The translations under genes were made by a program, and so were the position numbers. Below the pieces are notes generated by a model. The model had not been told where the DNA came from, did no database searches, and saw only the letters and a list, made by a program, of their open reading frames with translations. Positions 1 to 5,849 of a stretch of DNA of 5,849 nt are shown here, one piece after another. Position 1 is the stretch's first letter; each line of letters begins with the position of its first letter. Location of the stretch: the NCBI GenBank assembly GCA_025927665.1, contig JAICKZ010000210.1:1-5849 (forward strand), in the 5' to 3' direction. Source of the stretch: Steroidobacteraceae bacterium (GTDB lineage: Bacteria > Pseudomonadota > Gammaproteobacteria > Steroidobacterales > Steroidobacteraceae).

Positions 1-255
1 CTGTATCGCGGACTTCGCAAGCAACAAGTTTATCGACCCAGCAAAGGATGGTCACTTTTTCTGTTGCGCATTGCACTGGCGTCGCTTGCGATGACAAGCG
101 TGTTGTATTTGTTTTCAGGTGATGCGGCAACGTGGATCGACTTGACTAATATCAAACGCATTTTATGGTTGAGTGAATTGGTCGTTGGTGGGGCACTCGT
201 GTACTTCGCCAGTTTGTGGTTGGTCGGTATGCGTCTTCAACATCTGCAGCACTGA
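1..255 (+). CDS. murJ: Lipid II flippase MurJ (MviN), C-terminal end only
   Basis: The reading frame is open from the first base and ends at TGA 253-255, giving the last 84 residues of a protein whose start lies before the window. It begins LYRGLRKQQVYRPSKGW, a loop typical of the last part of MurJ. Two hydrophobic segments follow, at about residues 18-40 and 54-76 of the fragment, fitting the last two membrane helices of this 14-helix transporter of the MOP superfamily. It ends with a short polar tail (MRLQHLQH). MurJ moves lipid II across the inner membrane for peptidoglycan synthesis. Its place directly before ribF is the usual gammaproteobacterial order and supports the call. The substrate cavity and catalytic arginines are outside the window, so function cannot be judged here. 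A TTG at 64 could be read as a start, but the homology upstream of it shows it is internal. Confidence 0.88.
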   Translation: MYRGLRKQQVYRPSKGWSLFLLRIALASLAMTSVLYLFSGDAATWIDLTNIKRILWLSELVVGGALVYFASLWLVGMRLQHLQH

Positions 256-261
256 TTGAAC

Positions 262-1194
262 ATGCAATTCATTCGCGGCCTGCACAATGCTAGCGCCAAC
301 TCTGCAATCAAGCAGGGCGTAGTTGCAACGATCGGTGGATTTGATGGCGTGCATCGTGGTCATCAAGCTTAGCTTGCAGCATTTAATACCAAAGCTCATG
401 AAATGAATTTGCCAAGCATGGTGATTTCATTTGAGCCTGGTCCGCGTGAATTTTTTATGAAAGATGCTGCGCCGCCACGTCTGCAACGTTTTCGCGACAA
501 GTATCAGGCACTGCAAAACAATGATGTTGATGTGTTCACTTGTTTACACTTTGATGTTCGTTTGCAAAGCATGAGCGCCACTGCATTTGTTGAACGCGTG
601 TTGTGTGAATCATTAAATGTTCGTTGGTTGCTGGTCGGTCATGATTTTCGTTTCGGACGAGGTCGTGAAGGTGATATTAAACGCTTGCGATCATTGAGTA
701 CTGCCAATCGGTTCGGTGTCGATGAGTTTGCGCCTTTTATGATTGATCATCAGCGTGTCAGCAGCACGCTGGTGCGAGAAGCGTTGACACAGGGAAACAT
801 GCAACGAGCCACGCACTTACTGGGCCGACCGTATACCATCAGCGGTCGCGTTATCGCCGGCAAGCAACTTGGTCGCACCTTGGGATTTCCGACGGCAAAT
901 TTGTCGTTGCAACGTCTTATTCCATTACGCGGCGTGTTTGCGGTGCGAGTCAACGGAGCGGGACTTAAATCAGCGGCGGCAGTGGCAAGTCTTGGAACTC
1001 GTCCCGTCGTCAATGGCGTAGAGCCATTGCTTGAAGTATTTATCTTTGATTTCGTCGGCGATCTGTATCACCAACAAATTGCGGTTGAATTTGTGGCACG
1101 ATTACGTGACGAACGCTGGTTTCCGTCTCTTGATGCACTGAAGGAACAAATGCAGATGGATGCAGAGCAAGCACGCCGTGTTTTGCAGGTCTGA
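262..1194 (+). pseudogene. ribF: Bifunctional riboflavin kinase / FAD synthetase, interrupted by an in-frame TAG
   Basis: RibF phosphorylates riboflavin to FMN and adenylates FMN to FAD in the cytoplasm. ATG 262 is chosen because MQFIRGLHN matches the E. coli start (MKLIRGIHN). It lies 6 bases after the murJ stop with no clear Shine-Dalgarno, suggesting coupling. The frame runs 310 codons to TGA 1192-1194 (E. coli has 313 residues), but codon 37 (370-372) is TAG. Around it the family signature is intact: the nucleotidyltransferase motif GGFDGVHRGH (25-34), VSST with R172 (166-172), the kinase motif GRVIAGKQLGRTLGFPTAN (195-213), GTRPVVNG (245-252) and the likely catalytic Glu258. Apart from the stop there is no visible frameshift or decay. 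The only in-frame ATGs shortly after the stop (403, 418) would give about 263 residues lacking the GxFDGxHxGH motif, so FAD synthetase would be lost while the kinase domain remains. Fresh pseudogene, readthrough and sequence error are all possible. The family call is near certain; the functional state is open. Confidence 0.85.
370..372 (+). other. In-frame amber codon inside ribF
   Basis: TAG follows the codons for G-H-Q-A and is followed by L-A-A-F. In RibF relatives this position (Leu35 in E. coli, within GHRALL) is usually Leu or another hydrophobic residue. A single T-to-A change from TTG, a common leucine codon in this window, would create it. TAG is a true stop elsewhere here: it ends ispH at the expected length. 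Confidence 0.9.
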
Positions 1195-1233
1195 GTTTGT
1201 GGCTTACTGACAGCGCATTTTTGTTTAACGAGT

Positions 1234-1261
1234 TTGACTAGGATTTCCGTCTGCGCAGAAT
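1234..1261 (+). promoter_or_regulatory. Candidate sigma70-type promoter before ileS
   Basis: TTGACT (1234-1239, 5 of 6 to the -35 consensus) is followed after 16 bases by CAGAAT (1256-1261, 4 of 6 to the -10 consensus). It lies in the only sizeable intergenic gap, just after ribF, where an internal promoter for ileS-lspA-ispH would be useful. The -10 hexamer is also the 5' arm of a candidate stem-loop, so the two readings compete. This is a pattern match only, and AT-rich spacers give such matches by chance. Confidence 0.25.
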
Positions 1262-1283
1262 GATTTGATGATTCTGATCGGAA
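1245..1283 (+). promoter_or_regulatory. Candidate two-part stem-loop in the ribF-ileS spacer
   Basis: The outer arms TTCCG (1245-1249) and CGGAA (1279-1283) are perfect complements. The inner arms CAGAAT (1256-1261) and ATTCTG (1271-1276) are also perfect complements around a 9-base loop, with an asymmetric 6/2-base internal loop between the two stems. In a transcript reading through from ribF this could fold as a leader element. The stems are short and AT-leaning, so stability is probably modest. No known riboswitch class is recognised. Confidence 0.3.
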
Positions 1284-1315
1284 TAACACAAGTTCTGTTG
1301 AGAATGGCTCAATAG
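1268..1315 (+). other. Possible leader mini-ORF with isoleucine codons before ileS
   Basis: ATG 1268 opens a 15-codon frame ending at TAG 1313-1315, encoding MILIGITQVLLRMAQ. Residues 2, 4 and 6 are isoleucine, using each Ile codon once (ATT, ATC, ATA), and three Leu and one Val also occur. An isoleucine-rich leader upstream of isoleucyl-tRNA synthetase would fit a translation-sensing attenuator. Against this, no Shine-Dalgarno is visible, three Ile in a short AT-rich frame is not rare, and the following hairpin overlaps the end of the ORF and is not followed by a long T run. It is a hypothesis, not an established gene. Confidence 0.18.
1295..1315 (+). promoter_or_regulatory. Candidate hairpin 48 bases before the ileS start
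   Basis: CTGTTGAG (1295-1302) can pair with CTCAATAG (1308-1315) around the 5-base loop AATGG, giving 8 base pairs with one G-U. TTATT follows directly. It could be a weak terminator or attenuator between ribF and ileS, but it is poor in G and C and lacks a proper U tract, so strong termination is unlikely. Its 3' arm contains the stop codon of the possible leader mini-ORF. Confidence 0.3.
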
Positions 1316-1362
1316 TTATTGATACATTAATTAGTAATTGAAATTGAAAATGTGATTCGACT

Positions 1363-4170
1363 ATGACGACTGACTACAAAAGTACTTTGAATTTACCGAG
1401 CACGGATTTTCCGATGAAGGCGGATCTTGCGCGTCGCGAACCTGATCAGCTTAAGCGGTGGACGGAGAAACAGATTTACCAAACCTTGCGTCAACAACGC
1501 AAAGGTCAACCGACTTATATTTTGGCGGATGGACCTCCTTACGCAAATGGTCCGATTCATCTGGGGCACTCTATCAACAAAGTGTTGAAAGACATTGTCG
1601 TAAAATCGCGCAGCATGGATGGCTTTGATGCGCCGTTCGTGCCGGGTTGGGATTGTCATGGCCTGCCTATCGAACATCAGATTGAGAAAGAACGTGGCAA
1701 AGAAGTGAAACGGTTGGAACCGCGCGCATTTCGGCAAGCTTGTCGTGAGTATGCAATGGACCAGGTGAATGGTCAGCGCGAAGACTTCAAGCGCTTGGGT
1801 GTGATTGCAGATTGGGATCATCCTTATCTCACCATGGATCCGAAATTCGAAGCGGAACAATTGCGTGCTTTTGCAATGATCTTTCGCAATGGCCATGTGT
1901 ATAAAGGATTGAAGCCGGTGCATTGGTGCATGGATTGCCAATCGGCGTTGGCAGAAGCAGAAGTGGAATACGAAGACCGTACTTCGCCTGCAATTGATGT
2001 GAAGTATTCCGTCACCGATAAGTCAGAAGCTGCGCGACGTTTTGACATCAACATTGAATTGCAAGGAGATGTTTCAGTTGTTATCTGGACAACCACACCA
2101 TGGACATTGCCAGCGAGTCAGGCCGTTACTGTGAATGCCGAGTTTGAATATGTACTCGCAGAGATCGGCGTGCATGATTACATCATTGTTGCGCAAGACT
2201 TGTTAAACACGTTGCAAGCTCGCGCCAAACTTGAGACCGTGAATGTCGTCGCTGCAGTGCGTGGCGAAGCACTCGAAGGTTTGCAATTGCGCCATCCATT
2301 CTACGATCGCATTGTGCCTGTGATTCTTGGTGACCATGTCACGCTCGATGCAGGTACGGGCGCGGTGCATACTGCGCCGGGGCATGGTCAAGAAGACTAT
2401 GTAGTTGGCATGAAGTATAAACTTCCTATTGATAGCCCCGTGGGTGGTGATGGACGGTTTCTGCCTAATACATTGTTATTTGCAGGTGAAAAAGTATTCG
2501 ATGCCAATTCACATGTTATTGAAGTGTTGAAGCAACAGGGAAGATTGCTACACGCAGAAAAAATACACCACAGTTATCCGCATTGCTGGCGTCATAAAAC
2601 GCCGGTAATTTTCCGTGCGACATCGCAATGGTTTATCAGTATGGAGAAGGCCGGCTTGCGCGCCGGTGCGTTACGCGAGATTGCCAAAGTGAAATGGATG
2701 CCGGAGTGGGGTGAAAATCGTATCAGTAGCATGATTGCCAATCGCCCTGATTGGTGTATCTCGCGTCAGCGCATGTGGGGTGTGCCCATTCCTTTGTTCA
2801 TTCACCGCGTCAGTGGTGAATTGCATGCTGATACAGTGCAACTTATTGAAAAAGCCGCGTTATTGGTGGAGCGGCAAGGCATAGACGCATGGTTTGAGCT
2901 TGATGCTGCGCAGTTGCTTGGAGCCAATGCCGATCAATATGAAAAAGTCACTGACATTATGGACGTATGGTTTGATTCGGGCGTAGTGCATCATTGCGTG
3001 CCCGCAACACATCCTTCGGTGACGGCGCCGGCAGATTTGTATCTTGAAGGTTCGGATCAACATCGCGGTTGGTTCCAAAGCTCATTGCTAACTTCCGTTG
3101 CGATGCATGATCGCGCGCCATATAAAGCAGCGTTGACACATGGTTTTACCATCGACGACAAGGGTCGCAAGATGTCGAAGTCATTGGGCAATGGTATAGA
3201 GCCACAAAAGGTTGCCAATACGCTGGGTGCAGATGTGTTGCGTTTGTGGGTCGCCGCTACCGATTACTCCAACGAAATGAGTTTGTCCGATGAGATTCTC
3301 AAGCGCGTCACGGATTCTTATCGACGCATGCGCAATACCGCACGCTTTATCCTCGGCAATCTTGCAGATTTTGATCCAGCACTGCATCAAGTCGCAGTGA
3401 AAGACATGCTTGACCTGGATCGCTGGGCTGTGTTGCGCAGTGAACAACTTCAGCAAGAAATTATTCAAGCTTATCGCAATAATGAATTTCATTTGATCTA
3501 CCAGAAAGTACACAATTTTTGTGGTGTAGATATGGGTGCGTTTTATCTCGACGTGCTTAAAGATCGTCTATACACCACAGCGGCCGGTAGTCGTGCGCGT
3601 CGTTCAGCACAAACCGCGATGTGGTTGATCATTGAATGCATGGTGCGATGGCTTACACCGATTCTTACTTTTACTGCCGAAGAAATTTGGAAGTTCATGC
3701 CAGGGGTTACAACACGCGAAGCATCGGTCTTGTTGGCAACTTGGATGCAATTACCCGCTGTCGATCAACCTGCCATTAATTGGTCTGAAATGTTGGCCTT
3801 GCGTAGCTCGGTTGCGCGTGAACTGGAAAAAATTCGCGTTGCGGGTGCGATTGGCGCGCCGTTGGATGCGAGCGTCGTGATCTATGCTGATGGTGCAGCC
3901 TACGAAATGTTGAAAAAACTTGGCGATGAACTACGTTTTGTTTTCATTACTTCGGAAGCAACATTAAAGCACGCCAATGAGAAATCAACCGATGCGATTG
4001 CAGATGATAGTGGCAAAGTTTGGATTAGCGTCACGCCAGTAGCGCACGCAAAATGTATTCGTTGCTGGCATAAGCGTGCTGATGTAGGCTCACACGCCGA
4101 GTATCCTGAGATTTGCGGCCGCTGTGTTATCAACATGAATGGAGCGGGCGAGGAGCGTCACTATGTCTGA
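1363..4170 (+). CDS. ileS: Isoleucyl-tRNA synthetase (IleRS), class I
   Basis: This cytoplasmic enzyme joins isoleucine to tRNA-Ile using ATP and edits mischarged valine. The 935-residue protein is nearly the E. coli length (938) and aligns from its start (DYKSTLNLP). Visible parts in order: the class I HxGH signature as HLGH at 66-69 after PPYANG; the PGWDCHGLPIE block; the CP1 editing domain with TTTPWTLP from 243 and GTGAVHTAPGHG ending in the likely editing Asp345; the NRPDWCISRQR block; LEGSDQHRGW; KMSKS at 603-607; the helical anticodon-binding region; and a C-terminal zinc site, Cys898, Cys901, Cys918 and Cys921. These match the usual bacterial, E. coli-like form. No key residue is missing. 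ATG 1363 is the only plausible start, since an in-frame TGA lies at 1345-1347. It has no recognisable Shine-Dalgarno, unlike lspA downstream, so initiation may depend on the AT-rich unstructured leader. The last 8 bases overlap lspA. Confidence 0.98.
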   Translation: MTTDYKSTLNLPSTDFPMKADLARREPDQLKRWTEKQIYQTLRQQRKGQPTYILADGPPYANGPIHLGHSINKVLKDIVVKSRSMDGFDAPFVPGWDCHGLPIEHQIEKERGKEVKRLEPRAFRQACREYAMDQVNGQREDFKRLGVIADWDHPYLTMDPKFEAEQLRAFAMIFRNGHVYKGLKPVHWCMDCQSALAEAEVEYEDRTSPAIDVKYSVTDKSEAARRFDINIELQGDVSVVIWTTTPWTLPASQAVTVNAEFEYVLAEIGVHDYIIVAQDLLNTLQARAKLETVNVVAAVRGEALEGLQLRHPFYDRIVPVILGDHVTLDAGTGAVHTAPGHGQEDYVVGMKYKLPIDSPVGGDGRFLPNTLLFAGEKVFDANSHVIEVLKQQGRLLHAEKIHHSYPHCWRHKTPVIFRATSQWFISMEKAGLRAGALREIAKVKWMPEWGENRISSMIANRPDWCISRQRMWGVPIPLFIHRVSGELHADTVQLIEKAALLVERQGIDAWFELDAAQLLGANADQYEKVTDIMDVWFDSGVVHHCVPATHPSVTAPADLYLEGSDQHRGWFQSSLLTSVAMHDRAPYKAALTHGFTIDDKGRKMSKSLGNGIEPQKVANTLGADVLRLWVAATDYSNEMSLSDEILKRVTDSYRRMRNTARFILGNLADFDPALHQVAVKDMLDLDRWAVLRSEQLQQEIIQAYRNNEFHLIYQKVHNFCGVDMGAFYLDVLKDRLYTTAAGSRARRSAQTAMWLIIECMVRWLTPILTFTAEEIWKFMPGVTTREASVLLATWMQLPAVDQPAINWSEMLALRSSVARELEKIRVAGAIGAPLDASVVIYADGAAYEMLKKLGDELRFVFITSEATLKHANEKSTDAIADDSGKVWISVTPVAHAKCIRCWHKRADVGSHAEYPEICGRCVINMNGAGEERHYV
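4150..4155 (+). promoter_or_regulatory. Shine-Dalgarno that decides the lspA start
   Basis: GAGGAG at 4150-4155 lies 7 bases before ATG 4163, an ideal spacing, and is the clearest ribosome binding site in the window. It favours ATG 4163 over the in-frame ATG 4139, which would place this site inside the coding region. The site lies within the last codons of ileS. Confidence 0.8.
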
Positions 4171-4801
4171 GTTTTCAAATCCAGCCGCATCCGCCGTTGC
4201 TCAAAAGCTGGAACCTGTGAGTCATGGGGCGACGTCGTGGTTATGGTTATCGTTGGTGATAATAGTACTGGATCAAGTAACCAAGGCCATGATCAATAGT
4301 TCATTGGATCTATACGAACGCGTCACTATTTTTTCCTTGTTGGAACTGACTCATCAACACAATGCGGGCGCCGCGTTCAGCATGCTTAATAATGCATCTG
4401 GATGGCAGCGTTGGTTCTTTATTGGATTGGGAACAACGGTGAGTGTGGTGTTGGTGTTTTGGTTACGCAAAATTCGTAGTAATGAACAAACACTGCTCGC
4501 CGTGGGCCTGTCGCTAATACTCGGTGGTGCATTGGGTAATGTGATTGATCGCATATGGCTCGGATACGTGATTGACTTTATTCATGTGCATTGGGATCAA
4601 ATGAATTTCAGTTTCCCGGCATTCAATGTGGCTGATACGGCGATATCGGTGGGCGCGGGTTGCTTGATTCTGGATGCATTTCTGGAAAGTCGAAAAATTC
4701 CAATCAATGCAGTGTCCGTTCAATATGCTGAGGAATCCACGGCAACCAATCAATATACGGGACGCCGTAGTTCAGATCGAACCACGAGCAGCAATAGTTG
4801 A
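4163..4801 (+). CDS. lspA: Lipoprotein signal peptidase (signal peptidase II)
   Basis: LspA is an inner-membrane aspartyl protease that removes the signal peptide of prolipoproteins after Lgt has lipidated the lipobox cysteine. The 212-residue product shows four hydrophobic segments at about 25-43, 84-101, 109-127 and 154-172. Conserved blocks are LDQVTK (36-41), HNAGAAF (67-73), GWQRWFF (80-86), GGALGNVIDR (121-130) and FNVADTAISVGA (154-165). The catalytic aspartates are Asp129 and Asp158; Asn68 is the conserved HN residue. The start is ATG 4163, with a strong ribosome binding site, overlapping the ileS stop by 8 bases, which implies coupled translation. The protein is longer than E. coli LspA (164 residues): about 10 extra residues at the N-terminus and a polar Ser/Thr-rich tail from about 178 to 212. 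The membrane core is complete, so activity is expected. Confidence 0.96.
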   Translation: MSEFSNPAASAVAQKLEPVSHGATSWLWLSLVIIVLDQVTKAMINSSLDLYERVTIFSLLELTHQHNAGAAFSMLNNASGWQRWFFIGLGTTVSVVLVFWLRKIRSNEQTLLAVGLSLILGGALGNVIDRIWLGYVIDFIHVHWDQMNFSFPAFNVADTAISVGAGCLILDAFLESRKIPINAVSVQYAEESTATNQYTGRRSSDRTTSSNS

Positions 4802-5745
4802 TGCAAATTCTACTTGCTAATCCACGCGGTTTTTGTGCAGGTGTCGATCGCGCCATCGAAATTGTTGAACGCGCTATCGAACTGTTCGGCGCTCCCATTT
4901 ACGTCCGTCATGAAGTGGTGCATAACAAGTATGTAGTTGATCAATTGCGCAATATGGGCGCAGTGTTTGTTGAAGAATTGAGCGATGTACCCGATGATTC
5001 GCATGTCATTTTCAGCGCACATGGAGTCTCGCGTGCCGTACAGAATGAAGCCAAGCGACGCGGCTTAAAAGTTTTTGATGCCACCTGCCCATTGGTAACC
5101 AAGGTGCATATGGAGGTCACACGCTATGCAAGCGAAGCTCGAGAAGTGGTGTTGATCGGTCATGAAGGCCATCCAGAAGTGGAAGGCACCATGGGGCAGT
5201 TTGATAGTTCATTCGGCGGTAGTATTTCTTTGGTAGAAACACCTGATGACGTTGCCAAATTGGTGGTACGCAATCCTGAAGCGATTGCGTTCGTCACGCA
5301 GACCACATTGTCTGTTGATGATACCGAGCGTGTCGTCAATGCATTGAAAAAACGCTTTCCTGCATTGCGAAGTCCTCGCAAAGAAGACATTTGCTATGCC
5401 ACACAAAACCGTCAGGATGCGGTCAAGAATCTTGTTAAGCAATGTGACATCATTTTAGTAGTGGGCTCGCCCAGCAGCTCAAATTCCAATCGCCTCCGCG
5501 AGATTGCAGAAAAGGCTGGAATTCCAGGGTATTTGATTGATGGTCCCGATGATCTGCGACGCGAATGGTTTATCAATAAACAATTGGTTGGGCTCACCGC
5601 AGGCGCTTCAGCGCCCGAGATACTTGTGCAACGCGTTGTCGCTCGTATTCGTGAATGGGGTGGACACTTGCCCGCTGAAGCCAACGGTCAAACTGAAACC
5701 GTGATGTTTAGCTTGCCGCGTGAATTGCGACGAGTCAGCCAATAG
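4801..5745 (+). CDS. ispH: 4-hydroxy-3-methylbut-2-enyl diphosphate reductase (IspH/LytB)
   Basis: IspH is the iron-sulfur enzyme of the last MEP-pathway step. It reduces HMBPP to isopentenyl and dimethylallyl diphosphate in the cytoplasm. The 314-residue protein (E. coli 316) starts MQILLANPRGFCAGVDRAIE. The three cluster cysteines are Cys12, Cys96 and Cys198. Substrate residues are all present: His41 in HEVVHN, His74 in FSAHGVS, His124 and Glu126 in GHPEVEGT, Thr168 in TQTTLS, Ser226/Ser227/Asn228, and Ser270 in TAGASAP. ATG 4801 is preferred to the adjacent TTG 4798 because it matches the family start. The lspA stop and this ATG share one base (TGATG), and no good Shine-Dalgarno is seen, so translation is probably coupled to lspA. 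It ends at TAG 5743-5745 after PRELRRVSQ, the normal family end. It is probably the last gene of the operon, though no terminator is visible after it. Confidence 0.98.
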   Translation: MQILLANPRGFCAGVDRAIEIVERAIELFGAPIYVRHEVVHNKYVVDQLRNMGAVFVEELSDVPDDSHVIFSAHGVSRAVQNEAKRRGLKVFDATCPLVTKVHMEVTRYASEAREVVLIGHEGHPEVEGTMGQFDSSFGGSISLVETPDDVAKLVVRNPEAIAFVTQTTLSVDDTERVVNALKKRFPALRSPRKEDICYATQNRQDAVKNLVKQCDIILVVGSPSSSNSNRLREIAEKAGIPGYLIDGPDDLRREWFINKQLVGLTAGASAPEILVQRVVARIREWGGHLPAEANGQTETVMFSLPRELRRVSQ

Positions 5746-5849
5746 TTCAGCTATAGTTATCAGTAGTTGATTGTTTCGAGTGCTCATGTTTGCGCTTGTC
5801 AAAAGATTCCACGCTTGCACGTAAATTGATACCTAAAGTAAATTGATAC
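5746..5849 (+). other. Downstream flank of ispH without a recognised gene
   Basis: I see no convincing coding region, RNA gene or intrinsic terminator in these 104 bases. The only short ATG frame (5786-5824, 12 codons) has no ribosome binding site. In Pseudomonas aeruginosa the gene after ispH belongs to the minor-pilin (pilE/fimT) cluster, but nothing here shows what follows. Confidence 0.6.
5821..5849 (+). repeat. Direct repeat, 17-base period, cut by the window end
   Basis: GTAAATTGATAC occurs at 5821-5832 and again, identically, at 5838-5849, separated by CTAAA. The period is 17 bases, with one full unit and 12 bases of a second before the window ends, so further copies could follow. It may be a short tandem array, a pair of binding sites, or an assembly artefact if the window ends at a contig end. 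Confidence 0.7.

Noticed and set aside
370..372. TAG reassigned to a sense codon (for example Gln, or pyrrolysine)
   Set aside because: ispH stops at TAG 5743-5745 exactly where the family ends. Reading through would meet a second TAG at 5764 and then TGA at 5827, adding residues with no family match. One internal TAG in one gene does not support recoding.
1251..1258. Perfect palindrome CTGCGCAG
   Set aside because: Eight-base palindromes are expected by chance. It is a single copy and is not at a position that fits a clear operator.
1195..1362. T-box leader for ileS
   Set aside because: No T-box-like antiterminator sequence or specifier-loop architecture is visible, and the element is characteristic of Gram-positive bacteria, whereas these proteins are gammaproteobacterial.
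1393..1941. 182-codon open frame on the minus strand
   Set aside because: It lies wholly inside the strongly conserved ileS coding region on the other strand, has no recognisable domain and no ribosome binding site. It is a codon-usage shadow, as are the other antisense frames at 750-1013, 1824-2096, 3181-3513 and 4810-5820.
3632..3880. 82-codon + strand frame inside ileS
   Set aside because: It is out of frame with intact, conserved IleRS sequence and has no recognisable features.
5746..5820. Intrinsic terminator after ispH
   Set aside because: The best pairing I can find (GTGC with GCAC about 35 bases apart) is too short and wide, and no T tract follows.
5786..5824. 12-codon frame MFALVKRFHACT after ispH
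   Set aside because: It has no ribosome binding site, no family resemblance and no downstream gene in view to which a leader peptide could belong.

Overview
The window reads as a chromosomal housekeeping segment of a gammaproteobacterium. All genes are on the + strand, in the order murJ (3' end) - ribF - ileS - lspA - ispH. The proteins follow the E. coli versions closely from memory. Examples are the C-terminal four-cysteine zinc site of IleRS, the GWQRWFF stretch in LspA, and the HEVVHN and PRGFCAGVDRAI stretches in IspH. In enterics and pseudomonads fkpB lies between lspA and ispH. It is absent here, as I recall for Xanthomonas-type genomes. Base composition looks mid-range, with frequent TTG leucine codons. 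I cannot place the organism below class level.

Layout: 1-255 is the last 84 codons of the lipid II flippase MurJ. Six bases later (262-1194) comes ribF, for the bifunctional riboflavin kinase/FAD synthetase. It is full length and in one frame, but an in-frame TAG interrupts it at codon 37, just after the GFDGVHRGH active-site motif. A 168-base spacer follows (1195-1362), the only sizeable gap between genes. It holds a candidate sigma70-type promoter, two candidate stem-loops and a 15-codon isoleucine-containing mini-ORF, all tentative. Then come ileS (1363-4170), lspA (4163-4801, overlapping ileS by 8 bases) and ispH (4801-5745, sharing one base with the lspA stop). The last 104 bases carry no gene I can support and end in a 17-base-period direct repeat cut by the window edge.

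Functionally this is a mixed operon of cell-envelope and core-metabolism genes: lipid II export (MurJ), FMN/FAD synthesis (RibF), isoleucyl-tRNA charging (IleRS), lipoprotein signal-peptide removal (LspA) and the last step of MEP-pathway isoprenoid synthesis (IspH). The tight junctions at murJ/ribF, ileS/lspA and lspA/ispH suggest co-transcription and translational coupling.

I see no new defence system, mobile element, RNA gene or CRISPR array. The points most worth checking are the stop codon inside the normally essential ribF, the possible regulatory leader before ileS, and the terminal repeat.
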